Shown: one piece after another, positions 21,263-32,779 of the stretch
Numbering within the stretch: position 1 is the first letter of the stretch
How the letters are laid out: the number at the start of each line of letters is the position of its first letter
Assembly: GCF_040954645.1 (NCBI RefSeq)
Contig: NC_092808.1
Span: forward strand, 82,833,889 to 82,897,888
DNA length: 64,000 nt
Direction of reading: 5' to 3'
Source of the DNA: Diabrotica undecimpunctata
Taxonomy: Eukaryota; Arthropoda; Insecta; Coleoptera; Chrysomelidae
Position numbers and translations under genes: made by a program
Notes under the pieces: model-generated
Seen by the model: only the letters and a program-made list of their open reading frames with translations
The model's database searches: none
What the model was told of the DNA's origin: nothing

Positions 21263-23493
21263 TTTTTATTAACATTTAAGGTTTTTACAATCTGTTTTGC
21301 AGTGAAAACAATAAGTAAAATTTTTTGTCTTTACATGACAGAGAGATGTAAGGTCCAGTGACCAAATCATCACGACACAAAATTGGCTTGTTTACCGGTA
21401 GGATGCGCACATACACTGATACGCGAGCACTAAAAGCGGCACTGATCACAATGGCTAGGTGCTGTTGAAGGCGTAACTCCCACTGCTGTAGGCTCTGTCA
21501 GGATCGGTGAGGTAGGTCCAAGGGGCCATGTCGCTTCAATCTCTTCGCTTGTTGGTTGTTGAGAAGATTGTGTGCCAGGGTATTAGGATGCACCCGCAAC
21601 CTGTTTTGATATTGTTCAGAAGATTTTTTGCACTGTTCAGAGACTGTTAGTACCTGAAGATCTCTATCTATTGCATCATTCTGGATATACCAAGGTACAT
21701 TAGCGATTGTTCTCAGAGTTTTGGATTGGAATCTTTGTATTATCATAATATTAGATTTGCTAGCTGAACCCCAGAGCTGTGAGCCATATGTCCAAATGGG
21801 TTTTATTATTGTATTGTATATCAGTAGCTTGTTGTCAATCGATGTTGAGGTGAGAGTTTTTTCCCAACATCCAGTAAAGTTTTCTGTATAAAATTCCCAA
21901 TTGAAGCCTTTTCGTCCATATATGTTTGGTCCAAGTTAGACGTTTGTCAAGGTGAATACCTAAGTATTTTACGTCATGCTTTTGGGGCAAAGGATGTCCA
22001 TTGAGGTTAACTTGTTTACATGTACCTCTTCTTAGAGTGAATGTAATTTGTGTGGATTTTGAGAGGTTTACTCTAATTCTGCAGAGTTTAAGCCATTCAT
22101 TTGTTTTGTTCAGATGTAGTTGCAGTCTCTCTGATGCTATTATTGAGTTGCTATGAGAGGCCAAGAAAGCACTATCATCTGCGAATGTTGCAAGCGTTAG
22201 GTTATTGCTTATTGGCAAGTCAGCCGTATATATCAGGTACAGAATCGGTCCGAGCACACTACCCTGAGGTACACCAGATAGGATGGGGTAGAGTTTTGTA
22301 TAGGCTTCACTATATTTTACCAGATATCTCCTTTCTGTAAGGTATGATTGAAGCAGTTTAAAGTAAGGGTAAGGTAAATTTTTCTTTCATTTGTACAGAA
22401 GTCCTGTATGCCACACCTTGTCAAAAGCTTGAGAGGCGTCTAAAAAGGCTGCAGTACAGTATTGCTTGTTCTCGAGACTACTTCTTATTGTTGTGTATAG
22501 TCTGTGAACTTGTTCGATTGTACCATCTTGATTACGAAAACCGAATTGATGGTCAGGTATGAGACACTTTTCGTCCAATATTGGTTTGATTTTTCGTAGC
22601 AGAAGTTTTTCGAAGACCTTAGAGATGACTGGGACTAGACTAATCGGTCGGTATGAGTTAACATCTTTTGGATCTTTACCTGGTTTTTGAATGAGTATAA
22701 TCTGTGCCACTTTCCATTGCAGAGGGAAGTAATGCAGACTAAGCATAGCATTGAAGATCATAGTGATTATTCTGTACCAGTCATTGGTTAGTTCTTGGAG
22801 GATATTACCCGTTATGAGGTCGAATCCCGGAGCCTTATTGGGTTGTATCTCATTCTTTATTATCTGTTTTACTTCTTTAATATTAAACTTGGTGATTGGT
22901 AGTTCCATTTGATATGGAGCCTCAAGAAAAGAATTAAATGGTTCCTCTTGTTCTAATGGTACTACTCTGTTAAATGGACTAAATACTGTAGAAAGATGTT
23001 TAGCGAATGTCTCAGATTTTTCTGTGTCTGTTCTTGCCCATTTACCTTTGACATTTTTTAGAGGAGGTATCGCGTCTTGTGGACCTTTTACCTTTCTCGT
23101 CGCCTTCCATAGAAAATAATTGGTGTCTTTGGATGGAGTCAAATTTTCTAAGTAAGTTTGGATCCCCCTCTTTTTCTCTTCTTTTAATAGATTCTTAAGT
23201 CTTCTGGTAATTCTGTTTAAATTTTGTTTGTCAATAGGAGCGTGTGTGTTTTGCCACTTTTTCCTAAGTTTTCTTTTCTCATCGATCAGGTTTTTTGCAC
23301 TTTGCGAACAGTTTATGCTTTCCTGCCATGTTGTTTGTTCAGGAGTAGAAATCCAACCTGCCTTTTGTATGGAGGTAGTAAATTGTACCGCATTTTTAAT
23401 TTGTAATTCTGTTTTAAGTGGCAAGTTCGTTGGTATTTGTTCTGCTAGTGCGCTTCGGACTATTTTCCAATTTGTTTGATTATTGGTTAGGTT
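21263..23493 (-). mobile_element. Jockey-type non-LTR retrotransposon, 5'-truncated, with 13-bp target duplication
   Basis: AAAAATGACATTT occurs at 21250-21262 and 23494-23506, flanking the insertion; a T-run at 21261-21267 is the poly(A) tail in reverse. The 5' end is truncated within the linker between endonuclease and RT (NNQTNWKIVR). The long frame at 23493-22387 holds QPNKAPGFDLITG, QIILIQKPGKD, SYRPISLVPV, HQFGFR and DASQAFDKVWH. Frame changes then lead to 22257-21835 (FADDSAFLA, with both Asp kept, and KYLGIHLDKRLTW) and 21746-21498 (RFQSKTLRTI, NVPWYIQND, then RLKRHGPLDL), the usual Jockey C-terminus. No RNase H. Coding is broken by a few frameshifts only. Confidence 0.88.
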
Positions 23494-24724
23494 AAAAATG
23501 ACATTTGCATTAATACCTGCAATATTTAGCATCAAATATAAAACTACCATTGACCATCTCCTGGTATTTCTTGCAGTGTTACAGGCAGCACACAGCGTGG
23601 TGTGCGCTGCCTATATCTCCACGGTATCACCCCCTTTAGTATTGTTATAATCCATTATGATTTCGGGATTACCTGTTGCTTCAACTATTTTATTTTCATA
23701 ATGAAGACTGAATAATAGTAGAACGCTTTTATTTTGTTTGGGTTTGTAGGACAGAAGAGTGGCATTTTGTCGAAAACCAAATGAACTACTGTTACCTAAC
23801 CGTGACTTTGGGGGATTGACAAACTCAGGTGGTAATTCTGTTTTGTTTTTACGAGTTGTACCAACTAACGTCAGCTTTTTCGGGTATAACGTATTCTTAA
23901 TAGATTCATTCGTGTGAACCAGTTATCGGTAGTAATATTCCTTCCTGATCCATATACGAGTTTACATAATCTCAAGGTTACTGTATTGGGGGAGTTGCTC
24001 ACAGTTCCAGTTTCTCATTCACAGTTACCAAATGAAAAGGACTGTAAGCAGTTTTGCAGTTGATAAAGAAGGCATCAAATATATGGGTGCTAACTTGTCC
24101 AGCTTCTTGCGTTCTTCGAGAGTTTCAGAATTGTCGAATCTTAAGTGCTGTAAAAGAAATTGAAACCTGTTTAGAGACATCACAAGTCGAAATAACTCCA
24201 CCTATGTTTTTTAGGTATTATACAAGTCTCGTAAATTTAGCAACTTGAGTTTGAAGCCGGCTAAGTACAACAATCCAAAGAGTGCTTGAAGATCGCACAT
24301 GTCCGTAAGTGATGTATCTGTTCCACGAGAATAATTGGCTGCAGTTGAAGCAATATGCTGATTTCTATATTCGACAATAATTTTTAACATATCTGTATTT
24401 AAAAAGAATTTACAGATTTCAAGTGGATCTTTTAATATTTTTGTTAAAATTTTTGGACTAGATAATTGTTTCAATAAATTTTCAAATCTGGTTTAAGCAA
24501 TCTTTGATGTCTTTTTTCACTAAGTAGATTTGTTTTAGCCAAAAAATGCTTCTGTGATAGGAGATTCTTCCACTTTAATATCCGAAATATCTTTTTCGCT
24601 CTCTGAATTATCACTTCTTTCTTCTACGTAATCTTAGAAAGGTTATTCTTCCTCATCATCTAATAATGCGTCCTCCATCAACTTTTGAAGGCGGTTCTGC
24701 TCTGATTTGTAAGACGCCATCTGG

Positions 24725-25022
24725 AAAAAATAAATTTAGTCAAAAATTGCGTTACCTTCTCTTTATTATTTGCAAAGATTATTTGTTATGAAAAGAATTA
24801 ATTTTGGTTGTAAGATTATGCAGAAAAAAGATTATTTTACACATGAATATTATGGAAATATGTATGCTCACATACTAACTAGAATAATATAAGTTGAAAA
24901 ATTATGATCTTACCTTTTGTTAATTAAATACTCCAATATACTAACTTCTTAGTCTAGACTCATGGTACAAAGAATAACAGGTATGATTTTGCGAAGGCCA
25001 CTGTCAGCAGATCCCCTACTCT
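24725..25022. other. piggyBac 5' leader and spacer
   Basis: Holds the putative leader intron of the piggyBac gene (to 24913) and about 100 bp of unassigned sequence before the THAP element inverted repeat. No ORF. Confidence 0.4.
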
Positions 25023-25324
25023 TGACGTCACAATGAGAGTTGCCGTCATTGTAATATATCTGTTTGTAATGGTAATTTTATTTTCATACCATTTGGCTTC
25101 TTTGGTAAGCTTGTTGTAGATTTTATGGTGTTTTGTGAGATTTAAGTTGATTTGTTGATCTTTTAGTGTGAAAAAATTATTATTAGGAATATTTTGAAAT
25201 TCTTATGCGATTTTATAGTGATAGTGGCTTTATAGGTATAACTACTTTATACTTTATATGAACAATATTTTGGTGTTTTAGAAGTTATAAATAAGATATG
25301 TTTAAATATTAAGAAGAATAGTAA

Positions 25325-25890
25325 AGGGAAACAAAGCTTACTTTTCACTGGCCTATGTGTTCCGCTCCAAAAACACTCACTGGAGATCGAAAATCAGGTT
25401 CTACAAGACTATTATCAGACTAAAAAGTATGTTATGGATGCGATACATGGGTGATAACAGAAGACATAAAACGAAAACTGAAAGTCTTTGAACAAAAAGT
25501 CCTTAGGAAGATATTTGAACCTATTAACAAAAACGGAGTATGGAGATCCAGGTACAACCATGAACTCTGCCAACTGTTCAAAGAGACACCGATCTAAAAA
25601 TTCGTTAACTTCAGAGATTTCGATGGGCTGGTCATGTAGTGAGAAAGGAGACCAGAATATTGCCAAAAGAGCCCTAGATAGTAAATGCAGGACACAATGA
25701 CAGAAGAAAGGCCACAAAAAAGGTGGGAGGATAAAGTGGCAGTAAACACGTAAATTTTGCTAGGCGTGAGAACCTGAAGAAGATCGGGGCAGGACCGGCA
25801 AGGTTGACAGCATAGTTTGTAGGAGAACAAGGCTCGATTTGGGCTGTAGCGCCATTGGAGAGAGAGGGAAAATGTTTAATTATTATTGAG
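25325..25890 (+). pseudogene. RTE-type retrotransposon C-terminal fragment
   Basis: Broken plus-strand frames give KIRFYKTIIR, then WVITEDIKRKLKVFEQKVLRKIF, RYNHELCQLFKE and a degenerate terminal region ending about 25880. This is the thumb and C-terminal part shared by RTE-type elements in the window. Stops occur after each motif. It was inserted left of the THAP domain. Confidence 0.72.
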
Positions 25891-25975
25891 TCAGTACTAA
25901 TAGTCAACCATACTCATATGCTTCCTGTATTTTTTAGGGACTTTCGCTAGGAATAATTTATAAGCTAAACATAAA

Positions 25976-26362
25976 ATGCGCTGTGCAGTATCTGATTGTT
26001 TAAGTGATAATCAGAAAAGAGATGCAGATAAATCTGGTAGGTTTTATGGTTTTCTTAAGGACTCGGTAGTGGAAAAACTGGGTTATTGCTTGTTGCCGTG
26101 AGGACAAATTTAATGTAACTATAACCTCAAGGATTTGTTTAGGCCAAAAGACTTTGAACGAAATTTGCTTCATGAATTGCTGCAATATGAATTAAAGAAA
26201 GGACCTAAGCTGAAAGGTGAAGCTGTTCTTTTTCATCTGCCACAATCAAAAAGTTTATTCATAAATCAACATAAAAGGCAGGAAAGGCTTTCCAAAAGAG
26301 TCGAAGAGGATTATGGAACAAATAATTACACAATAACTCCGCCTGGAATGATTGTTGGGTGG
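25976..26362 (+). pseudogene. THAP-type zinc finger relic
   Basis: The ATG at 25976 opens MRCAVSDCLSDNQKRDADKS, followed by GRFYGF and, after a stop and frame change, LFRPKDFERN and a basic tail. This matches a THAP zinc finger (C-x4-C, aromatic FYxFP, then C-x2-H before F). The second zinc ligand pair is damaged: a Leu-Phe stands where Cys-x2-His is expected. THAP domains bind DNA and occur in P-element transposases and host regulators. The frame runs into the RTE insertion at 26335 and no catalytic domain is found downstream. The short upstream tract TATTTTTTAG could be a splice acceptor. Confidence 0.62.
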
Positions 26363-29300
26363 ATCGAGTAGCTTAACAGTCTTTCTTGCCGGTCCCAAGC
26401 CCGGATAAAGAAGGAGGGTTAAGCGGAAGGCCAACAACCTGCCCTTATAAAAAACAGTCTGTTATGAAAACTGCAAGTTTGCCTTGGAATCGAACAGATA
26501 CATATGGAAAACGACAATCGCAATGGAAAAGGACTTTGAATGTCGGAACATGGAATATTCTAAGTTGGTACCGGACGGGAGCATCTATACATGCAATAAA
26601 ACAGTTAGAAAAAGTAAGAATGGACATTGCGGCAATACAAGAACTAAGGTGGCTAGACACGGGAAACATAAAAATAGACAAGGCGGTTATTTTCTACAGT
26701 GGAAACCAGACAGGAAAACACGAATTTGGCACAGGTTTCTTAGTACGAGAAGAATACCTGAACAGTATTATAAGTTTCACGCCAATTAGTGAAAAACTTA
26801 AAAATGGTACAATATCTCAATTATATCCACACATGCTCCGACAGAAGATAAAGACTTCTATGAACAACTCGAAAGAACGCTTGAGAAAATCCCCAAACAA
26901 GACATGCAGATAATTTGTGGAGACTTCAACGCAAAAATTGGCAAAGAACCTAACCTAAGACCGACAATAGGACAACACAGCCTCCACGATATCTCAAACG
27001 ACAATGGACAAAGACTCGTAGAGCTAACATCGGCTAACAATATGCTTGTAAAGTCTACTATGTTCCAACATAAAAACGTTCATAAACAGACTTGGGTCTC
27101 TAATGATCACTCCACGCGAAACCAAATTGACCATGTAATTATCGATGCTAGACATGGAAGTAATGTGCTCGATGTAAGAAGCCTTAGGGGAGTAGATGGA
27201 GATACAGACCATCACCTAGTAAAAGCAAAAATCAGGTTGAAAATATCTTCAGAGGAACCTAAGGCCAACGAAGCATTGGGACAGTGGAACATCGAGAAAA
27301 TGCAAAATGAGGAAATTTGAGAAAATTACAAACAAGAAATTAAACAGCATCTAGATACAGTGGATCAGAGCAATGATGTCGAAAGGCTGTGGCAACAAAT
27401 GGAAAAATCAATTACGGAGTGAGCAGAACTAATAATAAGAAAAAGCAGGAAGAGAACAAGGAAATGGTTTAATAGAGAATGTCAAGAAAAACTACACGAC
27501 AGACAGATAAAGTGGAACATTATGCTTCAACAAGGAACAGCAGAAAGTAAAGAAAGCTATGCAACCTCACGCCGAGAAACAAGAAAATTAATTAGAGAGA
27601 AAAAAAGAAAGTACGAACAACAGAAATATAAAGAAATGGAAAGGAATAGGCAACAGTCAAATAGTCGAGCATTTTACAAATCAGTGTCAAACGAAAAGAA
27701 AGGCTTCAGACCTAGATGCGTGTCTGTATCAGAAAAAATGATAAATTAATAAAAAATGAAAAAGAACTGCTCCAAACATGGCAAGAATATTTCAAGACTT
27801 TACTAAATATACATCAAGAGGAAGAACATGGAGAAAATATATATTTTGGGGTGGACCTACCGGTAGATGACCCCAATATAGATGAAACATTACAAGCAAT
27901 TTACAAATTGAAGAACGGAAAAGCTCCAGGCTCTGACAATATACTTGCTGAATTCCTTAAGTACGGAGGAGAAACTCTACATAGACAAATACACAAACTA
28001 ATAACACTTATATGGAACGAAGAGAAAATACCAACAAAATGGCACGAAAGTGTAATAATCCCCATCCATAAAAAGGGAGACAAAACCAAGTGCTCTAATT
28101 ATAGAGGCATCTCCCTACTTAATACGGCATATAAAATCTTATCAAACATCCTATTAAGTAGGCTGACACCGTTTGTAGAAAATTTCACCGGGCGAATACC
28201 AAGCCGGTTTCAGAAAACATAGATCGACCATAGATCAGATCTTTACTCTAAGACAGCTACTTGAAAAAGGATGGGAATTCAATAGAACTATCCATAATCT
28301 CTTCATAGATTTCCGGCAAGCGTTCGACAGCATTAAAAGGGATCAGATGTGTAATGCAATTGCAGAACTTTCAGTTCCAAAAAAACTTATCCAGCTTGTT
28401 AAGTTATGTGTGAATAGCTGTAAATCCAGAGTACGGATAGGTAATAAACTCTCAGAATCTTTCGAAATAAGCAATGGCCTGAAACAAGGAGATGCGCTAT
28501 CACCTCTCCTCTTTAATGTCATCCTGGAGAAAGTAGTAAGAGCACACACCTTAAAACAGAATTACTGACAGTAAATGGACCAAAAAACCACTAGAATACG
28601 CAGATGACATTGACATTGTGGGAAACACTGTCACCAATGTGAAGGAGACTTTTAATAAACTGGAGGTAGAGGCAAAGAAAACTAGTTTAAGGGTAAACGA
28701 AGAGAAAACCAAATACATGTGCATCAACAGACAAAAGGGACGAGATAGAATAGGGCAAAATGTGACAATAGACACATATAACTTTGAAAGAGTGGAGAGT
28801 TTTAAATATATCGGAGCAACAATCACTGCAGATGACGATATCGCGGAAGAGATTAAAGGAAGAATTCAGGCAGCAAACAGATGTATGTACAGCCTCCACA
28901 ATACTATTAAATCTAAAAGCTTAATACGAACATCAAAAATTAGAATATATAAAACGGTGATTAGACCGGTGCTCATGTATGGGTGTGAGACGTGGACCCT
29001 GACCAAAGAAACTGAAAGAAAACTTAGATGTTTTGAGAGGAAAATCGTCAGAAGAATCTTTGGAGCTTATCACGACATTAATAGCAACCAATACCGAATG
29101 AGAACAAATGCTGAGGTCAAGCAGATGTATAGAGCGAGCGATATAATCCAAGACATTAAATCCCAACGTTTTAGATGGGCTGTCCATGTCCATAGACTCC
29201 CTAATAACCGCCTTGCCAAATTAATATGGGAGGAAGCCCCCACAGGAAGAAGACCCTTAGGACGTCCACGAATGCGATGGAGAGACAATATATGGTCAAA

Positions 29301-29425
29301 TCTAAGAACAATGGGGCTGCCCACTGACCCAACTATTATGGACGACCGTTCAAGATAAAAGCAAGTTGTGCAGTCAGCCAAAACCCACCCCGGGTTGTAG
29401 TGCTACGAGAAGAAGAAGAAGAAGG
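26335..29425 (+). mobile_element. RTE-type non-LTR retrotransposon, full length, 12-bp target duplication, coding decayed
   Basis: TAATTACACAAT at 26323-26334 and 29426-29437 flanks the element exactly, and its 3' end is (GAA)n. Coding on the plus strand: endonuclease from 26464 (NVGTWNILSW, IAAIQELRW), CGDFNAKIG at 26910, WVSNDHSTRNQIDHVII and TDHHLV near 27080-27220; RT from about 27760 (KNGKAPGSDNI, IIPIHKKGDKTKCSNYRGIS, FIDFRQAFDS in a shifted frame, LKQGDALSPLLFNV, EYADDIDIVG near 28600); thumb and C-terminus 28618-29358 (KYIGATIT, MYGCETWTLT, CFERKIVRRIFG, RRPLGRPRMRW). Catalytic Asp residues are kept but about seven frameshifts or stops interrupt it. Size 3,091 bp suits an RTE-type element with a single ORF. 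Confidence 0.88.
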
Positions 29426-29437
29426 TAATTACACAAT

Positions 29438-29882
29438 CTTTTTAGATCTCCAATGTATTTTAGAATTAAGAAATTAAACCTAACAATTAAAGAGGATATA
29501 AGAAATAAGAGAAAATTAAAGAAAATTGAAACTTAAAACCTTGTATTTTATTTGCTTTATCGATTTTATTACAGATAATTATTGATCAATTATTTTCATC
29601 TGTTTACGTGCAACTAGACGAAGGCTCGATCCCCTCCTTGCGACGGAAAAAGCAAAGAATACAGAAAAAAAAAAGTTTTAAATAAAATTCACAAATTTAT
29701 TTTAAAGATTAATTTTTGTTCATTGTATTAGTTATTAATTTTTTCAATCAAAAACACCTATATTTCAATAAATCCTAAATAGTTCAATAGAAACTCTATT
29801 AATCTATGAACTGCTTTTTATTGACAATTAAAAATTAATTGTGTTCCGAGCGCCGATGTTCTTACGGGGAACATTTAAAATC
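29438..29882. other. right part of the THAP element, noncoding
   Basis: AT-rich, no ORF. Contains several TAATTTTT-type runs. It would join the THAP region at 26334 if the RTE insertion were removed. Confidence 0.4.
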
Positions 29883-29900
29883 ACTCTCATTGTGACGTCA

Positions 29901-30289
29901 TGCGCGAACTTGTCCCAATTTCGCACTCGGGAGTATCATTAGACTAACATAAAGCAGCCGAGTGGATGAAGACTTACAAAGCGGCTACAGAAAATAGTGG
30001 GAGGTATGCGAGAAAAAGTACTGCATATACTTTGATTACTGTGTGAAATTGGTTCCTTGTTTTTTACATATCCGTTTTGATATATTTCTTTAATGAAGAC
30101 TTAAACTCTAAAATTTGTAAAGTAAACTCTAAAAAGTATTTGTAATAAATACAGCTAACATTTTACATAGAATACATATATAGAATATATACATGTAGGA
30201 GCGAAAAATTTAATCCATGAAATATTTCTGATTTACTGCTAGTTTTAAAACTTAGGACCTGTTATATGGCATATTAGTGAAACCCTTAA
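29901..30289. other. unassigned AT-rich spacer
   Basis: No ORF or repeat recognised. Confidence 0.4.
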
Positions 30290-30880
30290 TTGTACTAAAA
30301 CGACATTAATACCAACGGACTGCAAGAGCCATGACTTTAGTAAAAGATGGTCTTGGTCAATAATATGCCACCCAGTTGCTAGGTTGCCAGTTTGTGCTGT
30401 TCAAAGAGCCATTCAGTGAATCAATTGAAACGGCATCTACACTACAAGAAGGTCAGGATCAGGTCGTAAAAGAACAACATCCGCATGCGATGTTCGATTT
30501 TTGGTTTCTTTGCGTTTAAGAAATAGACATCTATCTTCAGTTGAGCTGACAAATCGCCTGAACGAAGTCCAAAATTTGGATATAAATAGATGGACAGTTC
30601 GTTGACGACTTCATGAACTGAATTTATTATCCAGAATACCAGCCTTATGTCCACAGCTATCCGTGAAACACCGCAGGGCTCGACTTGCTTTTGCATGGAA
30701 ACACGAAATTTGGAATTACGCAGATTCGAGCAATGTTTTGTTCTCGGAAGGGTTCACGTTTTGCCTGAGGTCACCAGATGGTTGCAAAAAAATCTGAAGA
30801 AGACAAGAAAAACAATTTGCCCAATGCAATATTGCTCACAGAATAACCTATCGAGGAGGCCCAGTTATGGCGCAATATTA
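30290..30880 (+). pseudogene. Tc1-like transposase fragment
   Basis: Plus-strand frames give GSGRKRTTSACDVRFLVSLR, RHLSSVELTNRLNEV, INRWTVR, LHELNLLSRIPA, VKHRRARLAFAWKHEIW and NVLFSEG, then FAQCNIAHRITYRGGPVM. This runs from the second HTH of a Tc1 transposase to just past the first catalytic position, where FSDE has become FSEG. Stops and frame changes are present. It is cut off at about 30880, where gypsy RNase H sequence starts. Confidence 0.8.
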
Positions 30881-30884
30881 TTCC

Positions 30885-32430
30885 AAGGCCCCATTGAAAA
30901 AGATCTGCCTATAGCATATGCCTCACGTAGCCTGTGTAATGCTAAAACACGATATTTGACCATTTAACGAGAGATCCTTGCTGTAAAACATTTCAGACCC
31001 TAGTATTCGAAAGAAAATTCACTCCAGTAACTGATCACCCTCTACTTACCTGGCTATTTTCTATAAAAGATCCTGGAAGCAGAATATATACTGGAAGCAG
31101 GCTATAACTAAAAAATTATTCATATATTGGGAAAAACCAACAACAATCAGAATGACCTTTCTCGAATAAAAATCAATTATTATAAGGAATGTGCGAATTT
31201 CCATAAGAAAATATCAATATTAGCTGCGAATAAAATAGAATGTAACGAAGAGCTAAATTAAATCGATGTGGAAGCGATCACCGAACACTTCAATAGATTT
31301 GTATAAAACTAAATTACTTATTGATTATTCTAAAATTGAAATATCAATTACTAGACAATTCGCATAGGAACAACATCACCTTCCTTAGGCAAAAATAAAA
31401 TAGAAGAGATACATCACAAAATATTAGACGACGTCTACGATGAAAGCAATATAGATTTAAACTTCTCAAAGATAACATATTTGATAGTAAAACTGTTAAA
31501 AATCTAAAATATTTCGTCATTTTCTTTCCTTTTGAATCCGAAACATTAGTAGGTACACCTATTCCATGACGTTTATGTCGCACAAAATTAATTAGACGTA
31601 TCGCCAATCTATTACGTCAAAAACCAACTTGAATTACTTATTAATTCTAGAAACATTTTTGTTTATCTTTGCTGATTAAGAAATAAAACAGAATCTGTCA
31701 TGATGTCATTAAAACTCCGAAACAGGATGAAATACCCCAAATACTAGATCATTATCACCATGGTAAAAGAAATCTACATCAGAATATAAATGAGACTATA
31801 CGAAGAATAAAAGAAAAGTATAATTGGCAAGGCATCACAAAGAATGTAGGAAATTTTACAAAAAGTTGCAAAATCTGTCAAAAAGTAAAGATCTCTATAA
31901 AAAACTTAAGTAACGCGTTAGTCATCACCGAAACAACGCAATAAATCGCAAATTAATGGCAAATTCCAAAATAAGTTTAACGGCCCTTTGGAAATCCAAG
32001 AAAAATACGGAAATTCTGCGACTTTAATAAATAGCCAAACCAATAAAACAATGAAAGTGAATTTTGATAGAATTTTGATACTGTTTGAATCTTCTTTCAT
32101 GAAGAAACCAATCTCAAAATTTCAAACGACAAATGGACCCTACTTATATATAAAGACATACAACCAATAACAGAAGTTATCGACAAAAATGACAAAATCG
32201 TAGAAAATTTATTGGATACCATTAAAAAAAATGCACCCCAATGCTGGCATTCAAATCCAAAGTCCAAACTTAAGTATCCTCAAACAAATCTCTAGTTCTG
32301 TTAATCTCAAATATACAGAAATAATGACTGATATGAAACAATACGCTTTCCAAAAGAATCGTGGTCTAACGGAGTAGGTTCGATATGGAAATTAATAACC
32401 AGAAACTTGGACTCGTCAGATGTTTAGATA
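30885..32430 (+). pseudogene. gypsy-type retrotransposon fragment (RNase H, integrase, env-like relic)
   Basis: Plus-strand RNase H is read at 30870-31140 (GAILFQGPIEKDLPIAYASR, then TDHPLLTWLF in a shifted frame). An integrase N-terminal HHCC-like region lies near 31760-31890 (KRNLHQNINETIRRIKEKYN, then CKICQKVK). A post-integrase segment is at 31950-32100 (NGPLEIQEKYG, KVNFDRILI). Between 32170 and 32420 a short segment resembles the part of an insect errantivirus envelope just after its cleavage site (GVGSIWKLITRNLDSSD). It is fragmentary with stops in all frames, and most of the integrase core is lost. The envelope assignment is tentative. Confidence 0.68.
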
Positions 32431-32471
32431 TCACAATTATTACAGAAAAATAATCTATTATCACTATATAC

Positions 32472-32692
32472 ATAAAATCTAGCTTAGTATCTCGATATTA
32501 TCGAATTACAAGTCTGTCAACTAGACACAAAAATTGTATTTATCTATCCAATAACAATACTAGATAATCGAACAGGTCTTATATAAATAAAATCTAGCTC
32601 AATATTATCGAATTGTCAGTCTGTCAACTAGACACAAGAATTGTATTTGTCTATCCAATGACAATACTAGATAATCGAACAGTACAGGTCTT
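32472..32692. repeat. ~108-bp tandem duplication, probably in an LTR U3
   Basis: ATAAAATCTAGC starts both copies (32472-32580 and 32587-32692); both include GTCTGTCAACTAGACACAA and end in CAGGTCTT, at roughly 88-90 percent identity. Placed just after gypsy coding sequence and before a TATA box, it looks like a promoter-proximal LTR repeat. Confidence 0.75.
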
Positions 32693-32711
32693 TATTCAAT
32701 TTTAACATAAT

Positions 32712-32723
32712 ATCTATATAAAA
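32712..32723 (+). promoter_or_regulatory. putative LTR TATA box
   Basis: CTATATAAAAGG is a good TATA element, 20 bp after the tandem repeat and followed by GC-richer sequence as at an LTR R region. No second LTR copy is visible in the window, so the LTR boundaries are unknown. Confidence 0.4.
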
Positions 32724-32779
32724 GGCTGGGACGACAAGTCGCACTATTTGTGCGGTAGGGTAACTACGCCATCTAGGAA

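Larger units (their letters stand above)
18430..24720 (-). pseudogene. piggyBac transposase, split and decayed
   Basis: The start codon at 24720 opens MASYKSEQNRLQKLMEDALL, an acidic N-terminus. A cryptic 5' intron seems to precede it: acceptor TTTTTTCCAG abuts the ATG and a GGTAAG donor lies at 24914-24909 (intron 24721-24913). Next come the conserved ILKDPLEICKFFLNTDMLKII block (24430), the FQFLLQHLRFDN-like region in shifted frames near 24150, GRNITTDNWFT with a catalytic Asp near 23930, MDYNNTKGGV near 23650, then YLMLNIAGINAN before the Jockey insertion. Beyond both insertions the C-terminal cysteine-rich finger is intact as RARCSYCDRKKNRPTKSSC then VKC and a stop (about 18535-18440). 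Frameshifts and stops are many, so it is inactive. Confidence 0.82.
18220..24914 (-). mobile_element. piggyBac-like transposon, interrupted by two later insertions
   Basis: The left boundary is tentatively the TTAA at 18220-18223 followed by CCTTTCAGTGCACGTGCACG; the right terminal repeat was not found. The transposase reads on the minus strand from 24720 to about 18430. Between its parts sit a Jockey element (21263-23493) with a 13-bp target duplication and a pogo-like element (18577-21188) flanked by TA. Removing each with one duplication copy rejoins the piggyBac frame at both sites, which fixes the order: piggyBac first, the other two later. Confidence 0.75.
25023..29900 (+). mobile_element. 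THAP-domain element between 18-bp inverted repeats, type unknown
   Basis: TGACGTCACAATGAGAGT at 25023-25040 recurs exactly inverted at 29883-29900. Between them lie a THAP-domain relic and two later retrotransposon insertions (25325-25890 and 26335-29425). Without the insertions the unit would be about 1.2 kb. P-type and some other DNA transposons encode THAP domains, so a small THAP transposon is a reasonable reading; no DDE domain remains and no target duplication was found. Confidence 0.5.
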
